DNA of 64,000 nt from Notospermus geniculatus. Taxonomy: Eukaryota; Nemertea; Pilidiophora; Heteronemertea; Lineidae. The stretch lies in NCBI GenBank assembly GCA_002633025.1, contig NMRB01001433.1, positions 12,569-76,568 of the forward strand. The letters are read 5' to 3'. The first letter of the stretch is position 1; each line of letters begins with the position of its first letter. Shown here piece after piece: positions 35,874 to 47,441 of this stretch. The notes under the pieces were generated by a model. The model saw nothing but the letters and a program-made list of their open reading frames with translations. It was not told the DNA's origin and made no database searches. Position numbers and translations under genes: made by a program.

Positions 35874-36518
35874 ACTAGACTCAGGAAAACTGTGCTTTAT
35901 GTCAGGAAATACATGTAATGAGTAGGTCTTCTTGTGGTGGAGCTGTTCGTTACGATTTGTTGCACTTGAAAATATATGAAAAAGCGATATAGGACTTAAC
36001 ATACCTCGCCGTGAACACGGTGGCATGTTGTATCGAGAAACTCTCACCATGGGATTTAAATGGAAATCCTGTTATGTTGTAACTTGTCATTGAAATAAAG
36101 CTTATTCTAGATACGGAGATCGACTTTTAGCTAAAATCATACTAGCAGGGAAACATTTAGAGTAAGATATATGACATTCACTGGATGCGGCGTTTTAACT
36201 TCAGGGGATTAGAGCATCGATCTATCTGGAGCTGTAGAAAAGTTTTCGCATTAAATCTGTCATTAGTTGGTGTGTCGTGAGAAGGTTTTACATTTGTAAT
36301 GAGTCAAGAAAATCAATATATGTTTTGTTAATTTACTCCAACTTAGCTCATTGTGTTTCTTGCCGGAGGGATTTCAATGCCAGGATTTCACATACGTCGA
36401 CACTTACGAGATGTCTTTACCGGTTTCATATCTGCCTCAAGATATCAAAAATGTCCACAGAGAATCCTGTTTGGTTGGGTTCGCCATGTACGCATACAGC
36501 GCAGCGCTTGACTTTTTA
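35874..36518. other. No supported gene (intron 1)
   Basis: Only short frames are present. No repeat was recognised. Confidence 0.35.
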
Positions 36519-36742
36519 TCCCGACAGGGCGGCGCTGCGAGCGTTTGTACCGAAGACGTTAAAACAGAGCAAAGCCATGCTATGACATCGCGTCACAACG
36601 TTCTTGACGCAGTGCAACAGAGACGAAATGACGTCCTTGACGCAGCGCAACAGAGACGAAATGACGTCCTTGACGCAGCGCAAGAGGGAAGAAACGTCGA
36701 AAATGCAGGTACAGCCGCTGACAGCGCCTCCTAGTGGCAGTA
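36519..36742 (+). mobile_element. CpG-rich CRE-like MITE, copy 4, with internal triplication
   Basis: The ends match the family (TCCCGACAGGGCGGCGCTGC and CAGCGCCTCCTAGTGGCAG). A 33-bp block, CTTGACGCAGCGCAACAGAG plus ACGAAATGACGTC, is present about three times in tandem at 36603-36700, making this the longest copy. Because 33 is a multiple of three the frame stays open and gives TSLTQRNRDEM repeats, but this is repeat-driven rather than coding. Confidence 0.8.
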
Positions 36743-37862
36743 GTTTGCAAAAGAAGAAGCACACTTTATTTCGTCAACATTCCAATACAAACGAATAATG
36801 TAAATGAGGCAAATTTCACTTCACCTTGGATGCATAACAGATAACGTCTACGTAGAAAGACGCATGTGCATAACCTGTAAAACCATATCTTCGTCAATCT
36901 ATAAAGTTTTTTTTTCCTCAGAATGCACGAACAATTTCAAACATTGGTGATTATTGCTTTGTATGAATTATCTACGAAATAATTCCAATTCATGAATTGG
37001 TTTCGTTTGACAATGCATTGATGGCATACAACGTGCATAGCGAGCACACCTTTGAAATGTAATGTTACGTTGAAACCAATCAAGTGGATTCCCTGATTCC
37101 AGTCACTGAAACGTGTACACCAGTGCATTGCATTACACTGGTTTAATTGTCTAGATAGATTGGTATCGATTTCTTAAACCGAATTAAAATAGAAGATTTG
37201 TCATTCAGTGCCATGAATTATTTACAGTAAGACCCGAGGTGAATGAATTGCTTTGTGTCTCGACACAGTTATACTATTTTTTAAAGGGTTGAAATTGGTA
37301 AATTGTAGATAAAATATATTTATTGTAAAAACTGCTTGTGAATCATGGCTCGGGAGATGTGGCGTTCGTGAAAGAGCACGAAGCCTGGGGTAAAGTAGGC
37401 TTACGCCCTTACGGTATGGTGTTCATCATGTTATAACGTTATCATGTCAAGACGGGCGTTAACAACATTCAAAGGATTGTTTAGCAATGTTGTTTTGTTA
37501 GATGCCTGTTACAACAGCCTCCTCCAGTAACATGTGTTATATTTACAGTCCCCTTGGTTCGCATCCACAGGTTAAAATATCTACATATTCATTAAACAAA
37601 TACAATGTACAAATACCTCAAAATATGCCAATGTAGCATTATTGGATTTGCCGGGGTGGGAGTTTGGAGTTTGCCTTGTTTTTCTTCAAGGGCAAAGAAT
37701 GACACTCCAGCTGATGCCATTGGTAAATAAACACAAATGATAATCGAGGGAATAATGATATTTTTAGCGAATTATTGAATTTTAGGGAGTGGTGTAAAAA
37801 CTGACATGGGGAGGAGTCTTTTTGGGATATACTTCATTTTTGACAAATTAGCTTCTCGTTTC
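36743..37862. other. No supported gene (intron 1)
   Basis: This is AT-rich unique sequence with no repeat structure or convincing exon. Confidence 0.35.
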
Positions 37863-38274
37863 TCACGCTGATTGGTTGCTGAACTTCTCGGTTGTCATGC
37901 TGATTGGTCGCTGAGCTTGTCGGTTGTCACGCTGATTGGTCGCTGAACTTCTCGGTTATCACGCTGATTGGTCGCTGAGCTTCTCGTTTCTCACGCTGAT
38001 TGGTCGCTGAACTTCTCGGTTATCACGCTGATTGGTCGCTGAGCTTGTCGGTTGTCACGCTGATTGGTCGCTGAGCTTGTCGGTTATCACGCTGATTGGT
38101 CGCTGAACTTGTCGGTTGTCACGCTGATTGGTCGCTGAACTTATCGGTTGTCATGCTGATTGGTCGCTGAACTTCTGCTGTGTGCTCAGGCTGATTGGTC
38201 ACTGAACTTTTCGGCACCTCGCTGATTGGCCACTCAACTTCTCGGGTTCACGCTGATTGGTTGCTGAGCTCATG
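37863..38274 (+). repeat. Minisatellite, 32-bp unit, 13 copies
   Basis: The unit is CACGCTGATTGGTCGCTGAA followed by CTTCTCGGTTAT, with alternating GAACTTCTC and GAGCTTGTC variants that suggest higher-order expansion. The last three copies are more diverged. Every unit carries CTGATTGG, an inverted CCAAT box of the NF-Y type. Confidence 0.95.
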
Positions 38275-39313
38275 GTTGAAGACCTTTGAACTCTCCCTTT
38301 CTAATGTATATCGTCTGCGTGCGTATAATCGAGGTATAGTTGGTATATGTAATAACGCCGTGTGTCACGACATAAGAAGTATTCATTTCCATATACATTT
38401 GGATTCGAGTTTTTTTATCACGCTTGGTTAGTGCATTACAAGATTAGATTTGTAAGTCGTCCACGTACTTTCATGTTATGCTGCACACCCACACAGATAT
38501 AAGGGATCGGGTTCTCCAACAGGGAGTTGTCAATGTCACAGTTGAACGTCATTATATAACAAGAGAGACCACTTCACTCGTCTTCAGTGTTTAATGCACT
38601 TGATGACAGCCATAGAAAACTTTCCATTGATTTATTTCTCTGCACTCACATTGCTCTCAGCAAACCCAGGTACCATCCTATTCATCAAATCAAATGTCTA
38701 AATATGCGTCCATTTTGAAATCACTCACATATATGTGTTTAATAGCATTTCAAATGAAGTGAAGTACCTCCACACACGAACATGATGTAGAGACTATACG
38801 TACGGAGTGAAAAAAGGGAATAGGTCTTCATATGTTAGCGAAAACAACTTGTTTATTTCACACTCTGGACCGTCGTCCATTACACTAACGACTTTCTTTG
38901 TTCAACCAACGCCAGGCTACCAGAAGATGAGCCGAGTTTGCCGTCGGTACTTTCGGAGGTAAATTGCTCACAAGGGAATCGTAATTTGTCTTTCATATTA
39001 TTTTCGCAAGGTTAACATGTCATATACTTTCCCCTGTGTTCACTGTACGTAGACGGAGGTGGAACAAAGGCTAGGACATGTAGACTTCACTTCCATCGAA
39101 ATGATGAGGCTGATTTTCTCTGATGATGTATGTATAGGATTGTCTTCAGTGCTATTACTGTAGTTTCGGCTTTAAGACAACTTGCCGACATATCTTATTT
39201 GGCGTCCCCCAATACGCCATTGCTGGGAATATGTCAGATCTTTGAGCAGTGAAAATAGGCAATCTCTGAGTCATCCAAATAAGGCATATTAAACGAATGT
39301 TGACAACATGGTC
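38275..39313. other. No supported gene (intron 1)
   Basis: I see no repeats and no convincing exon. Confidence 0.35.
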
Positions 39314-39521
39314 CCCAATGGGAGACTTTCCTGCCGTTAGAGGCCGCCTGTTAGCAAGTCCTAGAACGTTACAAAATTTGACGTCACAGACGTAAGCCAT
39401 TGCGTCCACGTCATTATGGATGACGTCATGGCGTGCATCTCGTCCCTGTGACGTCAAATTCCATGACGTTCCAGGACTACTAACTGGTGGTGCCGTCTAA
39501 CGGCGGTAAAGTCTCCCATTG
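39314..39521. mobile_element. MITE with ~70-bp inverted ends and three CRE palindromes
   Basis: CCAATGGGAGACTTTCCTGC at the left is inverted at the right (TAAAGTCTCCCATTGG). The homology extends inward through AAGTCCTAGAACGTTAC and TTGACGTCACAG. TGACGTCA occurs three times, once in each arm and once in the central ATGACGTCATGG. Confidence 0.75.
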
Positions 39522-40573
39522 GAAGGAGAACAGACTCTCGATGATCGTTGGCCTACTCTTGACAAAGAAAACACTTCACCCACGAAGGACCATGACATAT
39601 ATAGGCCTAGAGATTATATGAATGATAAAACAAAAGGAAGCACAACAAAGCCGTGTCAGCAACTATCTCGATTTTTTATTGATTTCCGTGCGATCGAAGT
39701 ACTGTTATAGAATCTCTCCCTGCATCGCGCGTGACTCTTTGATGTTTAAAAATATACTAGAGGCATATATCAAGATTCCAGAGAGATTATTGAGATTTTT
39801 TTCTCCCGTTCTTTCAGAAGATGTCGTCGACCCTGTACGGTGCGTGGGAAGGCGCTGACTTTCACCATATCCAATATTTCACAGGATGATTCTTGTCTTT
39901 GCTAATAATGCCTTGAAAGACGCCCAGCTCTTGATTCCAGATTCCATTACTTGTACTCAAACAGATTTGAAGAGCTAGGACACTTACAGAACAATATCCC
40001 TCGCAATCATGTATTGCGCTATTTGGAAAGAGATCTTTTGGTATTTTCTCCAATGTAACTTGTGACCTCCTCGAGCACCTGAGCAGACGACACAGCTTCT
40101 TTTCGTGGGTAATAAAGAGTGAGATTTACATAAATCCGATGGAAGAGGCTACTTCTGATGGCGATTAGAGGCCGCGCGGGAAACGAGGTTGAACTGTCCA
40201 GTATGTAATTAGAGACGTCCCGCTTTAACACCTTTACGTTAACGAAAACGTTTCGTGGATGACGTCATTGCTTACCGGTACGTTAATAAGCCGTCTCCTT
40301 TCGAAGGTTAGTTTTGTAACCAACATTCCGACATTGCAACACAGGAACATCCCGACTTTGGGTGACCGGGCTACTGTTCGAGGGAATACAACTCCTATTA
40401 CACCGGGTCATGTAGTTTAAACTATTCAAATAATGCATCCTATTGAATGAGCACCTCAGACAGCCACAGGAGGAATGCAACCATTCCATCGGAGTTCACA
40501 TTTGGCGTCTCATTATATATCATACATAATATCGTACTATTCAGTTGGTATTGTTCCCTTACCCCCAGTAAAT
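39522..40573. other. No supported gene (intron 1)
   Basis: Only short frames are present. No repeat was recognised. Confidence 0.35.
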
Positions 40574-42682
40574 GAGCGCCAGACCCTCTCAGTACATGCC
40601 ATGCACCAGAATGTAGGCCTAACTCCAACACGGATGACAGGTCAAAAGGCACACGCGAACGTAGTCATCATCGTAATTCTATCTAAACCTCCCTACCAAA
40701 CACAAAAGAAGCACCAATTGACTGTGATTGATACCCTATACTGATGTCTTTTTCACGGTCGTCACTTCGACAAAATTGCCCCAATATTACTAACAGACTC
40801 TCAATCGCCAGCGGAGTTTTCATAAAGCAGTAAATTTTCTACCTTTTACTGTACGATTTAGTTCTCACATTTCACAGGGTAGGCGGCGTTTTTCTTGCCA
40901 AGACATCAAAGGTGTGAAACGTAATAATATGATGATGGTACTTGGATAGGAAACGTACGATAAAAAGACTCGAAAAACGTTTGTTTGATATCTGCCTGTG
41001 GATCTCGACGACTTTAGGGCTGCTGGAATCTGATTTCTCAATCACACGAACGACTCGTTCGTTAATCACTTAATAAATCGTTTAATTCGAGGGATTACCC
41101 TAATCCCTTTTCCCGAATCCATTGTTTTTAAACAATCAATAGGCCAGATTTGCCTGGGTCACAGTGAACTTCAGACCCCTAGTAAATGTACGGGCGTTGG
41201 TGTGTTTAGCGTATTCACGTTGTACGCTACGATGAAGAGACCGCGGGCAATTTGATCCTAAAACTATTTCAAAACACACAAAAAGCTAAATCTAAAAACG
41301 TCAAAATTTCACCTTATTGAGTCATTTTATCGATATTTCATTCAATGTTGTTTTAAACCCTAGGCAACCCTTCCATCAATGACAACATTACCTTTTTACA
41401 TCTGCGTTGAAATGTACAGCACATAAAGTAAACACGGCGTGGGGATGAGTCTCAATAGCCCTCATCATTGTATTAATGTTTCACTAGGTTTTCATACGAA
41501 ACTGTTGACTCCCAGGTAACCTCAGGGATCAACCAGAACATTATCAAATAAATCACCTCTTAATGTGAGAATCCAATTCCTATAGGTTTCCAATAACGAG
41601 CTGAAAACTACCTCAAACATTGTGTGATAATCTACCTCTTCTTTGATCTCATTGTTTCATCTCTTGAACCTTTTGTTTTGTTGGCTGACACCCTAGATTT
41701 GAAACTATATCCATAAAGTTTTACTTTGGTAGGTCATGTTTGTCTTTTATGTGGATGCACGCAATGGCGGCCGAAAATGCCGCAGACAACAACAACTTGA
41801 TTGGTGGAGATAAAATGTCGCACACTCTTTTGACCAATCATATAGCTGCGTTTTGGTAACGTACCTTATCCTAGACTACCCCGTCCTATCAGCTCAGCAC
41901 AGGGCTCCGAAGCGACCCACCTCTCCTAGCGACCTCCCTTTGTCTGGGGTGAGAGACGGAGCGAGCACTAGGCCCCCTGATTGCCTCAGGATGCTTTCCT
42001 CTCAGCCCGGTTCATAAGTAAAGAATGTTTAATTGAATATCTTGACAAAATGCTTTAATGATATCTCCAACAATAGTTTCATTAGCCATTATTTACCCGT
42101 GAAAACCCCATTAGCGAGTTTTCCTAATCTCCTGGAAGGGGAACAAAGATATTTAACAATAAACTGAGACAAACATGTCAGATTTTATTCATTATTTTAG
42201 CAGCCGAAGGATCTTGCTAATGCATCAGCGTTCACTTTGCAGAATGGAGGGCTTTTTGCTTCAGATATAAGAATCCACATTCCATCGCCCGATATCACAT
42301 CATTGTTTCTGCCTGTTTAGCCCGGCCGCGAACCAGGCGCAGCAGACTCCGTCAGTGGTGGCAAATGAAAGCCTGAAAATGGCCATCCTTGCTCGCATCG
42401 TCGAGGTTACAAGGCCCAGGAGAGGCCCTGTTGATAGCTATTGGTTTATCGATTTCTATGGATACTTTAAAATGGCCAAAAAGCAGGTTTTCATAATGCG
42501 CCCCCTACAGGCCAAATGTTTAATTTAGCAGTTCATGCTTCAGATTGGCCTCATGCCGAGCTTTTTGTTGTCGTGATTCACAACTATAACCTGCTAATGG
42601 AATGTGGCAGAGCCCGCGGATTATTCTAACTGGTGAGAGAGGAAAAGCAGAACATTGTAACGGCATGAAACGACCGTTGATA

Positions 42683-42826
42683 TCGCCACTTGGAGGCGCT
42701 GTGAGCGGTTGTACCTTTCGATGTCTCGTCCGTGTTGCACTGCGTCAAGGACGTCGTGACGCGACGTCATTACGTTGCTTTGCAAGTACGCTACGGCCGC
42801 TCGCAGCGCCGCCCTGTCGGGATAAA
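42683..42826 (-). mobile_element. CpG-rich CRE-like MITE, copy 5
   Basis: The minus-strand left end is ATCCCGACAGGGCGGCGCTG and the right end is CACAGCGCCTCCAAGTGGCG. The middle reads GACGTCGCGTCACGACGTCC. Its paralogue in unit 2 is at 47347-47441. Confidence 0.78.
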
Positions 42827-43254
42827 AAGTTATGCGGGTTCCTGATTTGATAGGCCCATACTCTCCTTCATATTTGTGTTGGTAATGTCACCCAGAGTCT
42901 CGACAGTTCCAACGAAACCACCGCTTCTCACAAACACCAAACCCGCCATAAACTCGGCTGACAACCCTCTTCCGTGTTGAAGTAATATGTAATGATGTGA
43001 TGATGTACGTACAACTGTTCTGCTCCACTGAGTTATCTACAGGGCGTTCATCATTTTTATGCCCTCAATGTCGCGGGCTCACTCACTTTACTGCACCTCG
43101 CTTAGTGAAGATATATAGTGTCTTATTCCGCTGCTGTGGATGGGTGTTTACTCAATGATGTATGAAGGGAAAGAAAAATGTCTTTTACTGTGGTGGTGAG
43201 AGGAATCAATGGTGTTTCGTCTTGTGTAGAAGTCGAAGACAGCCTCGGCCGTCC

Positions 43255-43698
43255 TCAAAACGTCCCAGTCAAAACTGTTGGTTGAGTATGGCGACCCTGG
43301 CGATACGTTACTGAAGTAAGTGCCGAGTTTGGCGTCATCTTTCGGAATCTTCGCCGTGTGCCACGTTGAAAAGACGCAGTAAAAATGATTCTCAACCCTG
43401 GGAATTTCTGTAAATATTTTGTTTTGGTTCCAAGCCACTTCTGCGTGAATTGAATTAATAAAAACAAAAGATTTGATCTCAACTGAGAGCCTGCTGCCTG
43501 CTCGTTCTCATTTTTCCTCCCAATACCTCTATGCCTCCATTGATGCTGACGTATTAATCCTTTATTCGTGTCAAGTTGGTGAAGAGAAGCTGAAATTCGA
43601 GGCGATGGAGTCGTGTTTTGAAGCTGCTGAACCGCCTGGTGAATCTGTTTGAAGGTTAGTCGTGGTATAGAAACTCCACCTTCTGCCTCAGTAATCAT
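43255..43698 (-). CDS. Unrecognised open frame, 147 codons, duplicated
   Basis: It starts at ATG 43698 (MITEAEGG). It is Gln/Arg-rich, with IPRLTFKQIHQAVQQLQNTT near the N-terminus, and has no domain I recognise. In the second duplication copy the frame has two length differences, both of 3 bases (one lost Ile codon near residue 49, one gained codon near the C-terminus). It is interrupted there by a TGG-to-TGA change, ending at 48058. In-frame indels hint at coding, while the stop argues the second copy is dead or that the frame is chance. Confidence 0.25.
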   Translation of the reverse strand: MITEAEGGVSIPRLTFKQIHQAVQQLQNTTPSPRISASLHQLDTNKGLIRQHQWRHRGIGRKNENEQAAGSQLRSNLLFLLIQFTQKWLGTKTKYLQKFPGLRIIFTASFQRGTRRRFRKMTPNSALTSVTYRQGRHTQPTVLTGTF

Positions 43699-44250
43699 GG
43701 AGTAGCGATGTCAAGGCTGCAGCAGCCACCTCTCATGACGAGCTTTGACTGCTTTGAGCTGGTTCCCACTCGCTCAATCTCTCTTTTATTCATTCCGTGT
43801 GTTTCACCTGACGAATGCTCCCAGCGTGACATCAAATGGCTATGCCGTATTTTGAGATCCTTTCATTCTGTTTTCATTGTTTTGTGAAGTGCAGTTTTAG
43901 AAGTTGCATTCTTGAATAAGCTGTTTCTTGGTGGTACAGCACGCATCAACGGGAACGTCTTGCCTATACATGTACTTCTTAACGAATTCTCAGCCCTCCT
44001 GGGTTCTATCCTTCTTCAGCATAACATGCCTTGACTTTCTCAAAATACCCTCCATCAAATTACAGGCAGAGGTCTTCTCCAGCTCTAAGTCGACACAACG
44101 GTCACCCAAAGTAGGCCTACTGGCCATGCTTAAAGTTGCTAAAATTCCAGCTCGTAGGTCAACATGCCGGCCACTAGGCCAAGGAAAGCTTCTCTGTGGC
44201 TGGCGGGTTAAGCAGGGTTCATTGGCACACGAAATTGGTCCGATTCAGGA

Positions 44251-44352
44251 GCCATGTTCCCGAAGCCATTGTTAGGTTAACGATGTCTTTAAAACTGGGA
44301 AAATGCATAGCGTACCGACATCGTTAACCTAACGACGGCTTCGGGAACATGG
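44251..44352 (+). mobile_element. ~100-bp hairpin MITE, copy 2
   Basis: It begins CCATGTTCCCGAAGCCATTG and ends with the inverted CGGCTTCGGGAACATGG. This is the same family as 3497-3597, in the opposite orientation. It lies in duplication unit 1. Confidence 0.8.
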
Positions 44353-45014
44353 GTCCAGGTCCGTAAAAAATATGGACTTCAGCGTGGTCGTATCCGGAAA
44401 ACTAGGGGCAAACGGACCCCGCTTTAGGCCGTGCCATGACTGGGGTAGAGTCCATTTTGATATTAGAAGCACATTTTATTGCCGATGGATTCGACTAACC
44501 GTGAGTCCAAGTGTAGGCAAGTGACGATTTCACCTCGTGTCCACGTCTCACACAAAGAGGTCGTGATTCGGGTTCAACCAATGAGCTCCACCTCCTCATG
44601 AATGACAAAATATTTGACCACTCTGATAGTCTTCTTTCTAGACCTGACCTTCCTTTTTCTTGTCTCCCAGACCTCATTAGGTATTGCTCTCATGATGCGT
44701 CTGTTCGGTTCTTCTTACCCTCAGCGCTGTGTTAGTCATGAGAAACCCAAAAAGGTGACGAATGGAACCTGTCAGTATCTCATGAGTGATTCACAGCAAA
44801 TGGCCAACCCAGGTGGTGATTTTGTATGTATGTCTGGTCAGACTTGTTGAGAGGCAGACAATGAATCAGTGAACATTTGGTCCATTTCCCATGACGGTTT
44901 CGAGTGGAAGAGATACCGAGTTGTCCTTCAATGGAACTGACCAGCCGTTGGACTAGCGGAGAAAGTTGTGGGAATGGAAGTTCTCAATACAAGCCCATGC
45001 ACTGTCAATGTTAT

Positions 45015-45100
45015 GGCCAGCGGGACCAAGTCTTCTACCAGCGGGACCAAGTCTTCTACCAGCGGGACCAAGTCTTCTGCCAGCGAGACCAAGTCTTCTG
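45015..45100 (+). repeat. 21-bp minisatellite, four copies
   Basis: The unit is CCAGCGGGACCAAGTCTTCT plus one base. It sits exactly at the end of duplication unit 1 and recurs at the end of unit 2, suggesting it helped recombination. The 21-bp period leaves several frames open (7-residue repeats), so frames across it should not be read as genes. Confidence 0.88.
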
Positions 45101-46888
45101 CCAGCAGAGCGCCAGACCCTCACAATAAATGTCATACACCAGATTGCAACTCCAACACAGGTGACACGTCAAAAGGCACACGCGAACGTAGTCATCATCG
45201 TAATTCTATCTAAACCTCCCTACCAAACACAAAAGAAGCACCAATTGACTGTGATTGATACCCTATACTGATGTCTTTTTCACGATCGTCACTTCGACAA
45301 AATTGCCCCAATATTACTAACAGACTCTCAATCGCCAGAGGAGTTTTCATAAAGCAGTAAATTTTCTACCTTTTACTGTACGATTTAGTTCTCAGGTTTC
45401 ACAGGGTAGGCGGCGTTTTTCTTGCCAAGACATCAAAGGTGTGAAACGTAATAATATGATGATGGTACTTGGATGGGAAACGTACGATAAAAAGACTCGA
45501 AAAACGTTTGTTTGATATCTGCCTGTGGATCTCGACGACTTTAGGGCTGCTGGAATCTGATTTCTCAATCACACGAACGACTCGTCGTCGTTCGTTAATC
45601 ACTTAATAAATCCTTTTAATCGAGGGATTACCCTTAATCCCTTTTCCCGAATCCATTGTTTTTAAACATTAGGCAAGATTTGCCTGGGTCACAGTGAACT
45701 TCTGACCCCTTGTAAATGTACGGGCGTTGGTGTGTTAGCGTATTCACGTTGTACGCTACGAAGAAGAGACCCGCGGGGAATTTTATCCTAAAACTATTTC
45801 AAAACATACAAAAAGCTAAATCTAAAAACGTCAAAATTTCACCTTATTGAGTCATTTTATCGATATTTCATTCAATGTTGTTTTAAACCCTAGGCAACCC
45901 TTCCATCAATGACAACATTACCTTTTTACATCTGCGTTGAAATGTACAGCACATAAAGTAAACACGGCGTGGGGATGAGTCTCAATAGCCCTCATCATTG
46001 TATTAATGTTTCACTAGGTTTTCATACCAAACTGTTGACTCCCAGTAACCTCAGGGATCAACCAGAACATTATCAAATAAATCACCTCTTAATGTGAGAA
46101 TCCAATTCCTATAGGTTTCCAATAACGAGCTGAAAACTACCTCAAACATCGTGTGATAATCTACCTCTTCTTTGATCTCATTGTTTCATCTCTTGAACCT
46201 TTTGTTTTGTTGGCTGACACCCTAGATTTGAAACTATATCCATAAAGTTTTACTTTGGTCGGGCATGTTTGTCTTTTATGTGGATGCACGCAATGGCGGC
46301 CGAGAATGCCGCAGACAACAACAGCCTGATTGGCGGAGATAAAAATGTCGCACACTCTTTTGACCAATCATATAGCTGCGTTTTGGTGGCTTGTCCTAAC
46401 CTAGCCTACCCCATCCCATCAGCTCAGCACAGGGCTCCGAAACGACCTACCTCTCCTAGCGACCTCCCTTTGTCTGGGGTGACAGACGGAGCTAGCACTA
46501 GGCCCCCTGATTGCCTCAGGATGCTTGCCTCTCAGCCCGGTTCATAAGTAAAGAGTGTTTAATTGAATATCTTGACAAAATGCTTTAGTGATATCTCCAA
46601 CAATAGTTTCATTAGCCATTATTTACCCGTGAAAACCCCATTAGCGAGTTTTCCTAATCTCCTGGAAGGGGAACAAAGATATTTAACAATAAACTGAGAC
46701 AAATATGTCAGATTTTATTCATTATTTTAGCAGCCGAAGGATCTTGCTAATGCATCAGCGTTCACTTTAGAGAATTGAGGGCTTTTTGCTTCAGATATAA
46801 GAATCCACATTCCATCGCCCGATATCACATCATTGTTTCTGCCTGTTTAGCCCTGGCCGCGTACCAGGCGCAGCAGACTCCGTCAGTG

Positions 46889-47069
46889 CCGGTGTGAACA
46901 GGTGTGAAGGGAAAGAATGTCCTTGGAAAAACTGTCCGGGGAACAAAAGATCCTATTGTTACATTCTAATCTCTGACAATTGGTTTCTATACCCATGCCG
47001 CTTAATCCGTCATTCAACAATAGAAGTGGACACTTTTTACAAGGGGACACTATTTACTGCTACACCGGG
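46889..47069 (-). mobile_element. 181-bp element with 8-bp target duplication (hAT-like)
   Basis: CGTCAGTG flanks it on both sides (46881-46888 and 47070-47077). The paralogous unit has a single CGTCAGTG followed by GTGGCAAATGAAAGCC. The ends are CCGGTGTGAACAGG and the inverted TGCTACACCGG. An 8-bp duplication fits hAT-type transposition. A diverged reverse-orientation copy is at 23876-24048. It encodes no protein. Confidence 0.85.
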
Positions 47070-47346
47070 CGTCAGTGTTGGCCAATCAGTGAAAGCCTGA
47101 AAACGGCCATCCTTGCTCTCATCGTCGAGGTTACAAGACCCAGGAGAGGCCCTGTGGATAGCGCCCCCTACAGGCCAATTGTTTAATTTAGCAGTTCATG
47201 CTTCAGATTGGCCTCATGCCGAGCTTTTTGTTGTCGTGATTCATAACTATAACCTGCTAATGGAATGTGGCAGAGCCCGCGGATTATTCTAGCTGGTGAG
47301 AGAGGAAAAGCAGAACATTGTAACGGCATGAAACGACCGTTGATAT

Positions 47347-47441
47347 CGCCACTGGGAGGCGCTGTGAGCGGTTATACCTTGTTGCACTGCGTCAGTGACG
47401 CCGTAACACGACGTCATTGCGTCACCCTGTTGTTGGGATAA
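47347..47441 (-). mobile_element. CpG-rich CRE-like MITE, copy 6, internally deleted
   Basis: This is the paralogue of 42683-42826. The right-end sequence (GCGCCTCCCAGTGGCG on minus) is kept. The left GGCGGCGCTGCGAGCGG block is lost, leaving only ATCCCAACAACAGGG. Confidence 0.7.

Larger units (their letters stand above)
40574..45106. repeat. Tandem segmental duplication, unit 1 (4.5 kb)
   Basis: It begins GAGCGCCAGACCCTC and ends in the 21-bp minisatellite. It is repeated directly at 45107 onward, with long stretches of near-identity (for example 41290-41600 against 45820-46130). Unit 2 carries two transposons absent here (46889-47069 and 48681-48926). Unit 1 has a ~75-bp block at 42435-42500 missing from unit 2. 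Confidence 0.92.

Noticed and set aside
36351-36734. 127-codon frame across the CRE-like MITE
   Set aside because: The repeated NDVLDAAQQRR-type peptide comes from the 33-bp triplication inside a non-coding transposon.
37863-38274. CRISPR-like array
   Set aside because: Units are directly joined with no unique spacers and the DNA is eukaryotic, so it is a minisatellite.
42498-42517. GCGCCCCCTACAGG as a CTCF site (also near 47162)
   Set aside because: It resembles the CTCF core, but it is one word in a duplicated block with no supporting context, so it was not listed as a feature.
44966-45271. Repeat-containing protein frames over the 21-bp minisatellite (for example WPAGPSLLPAGP)
   Set aside because: A 21-bp period keeps several frames on both strands open at once; openness here is not evidence of coding.
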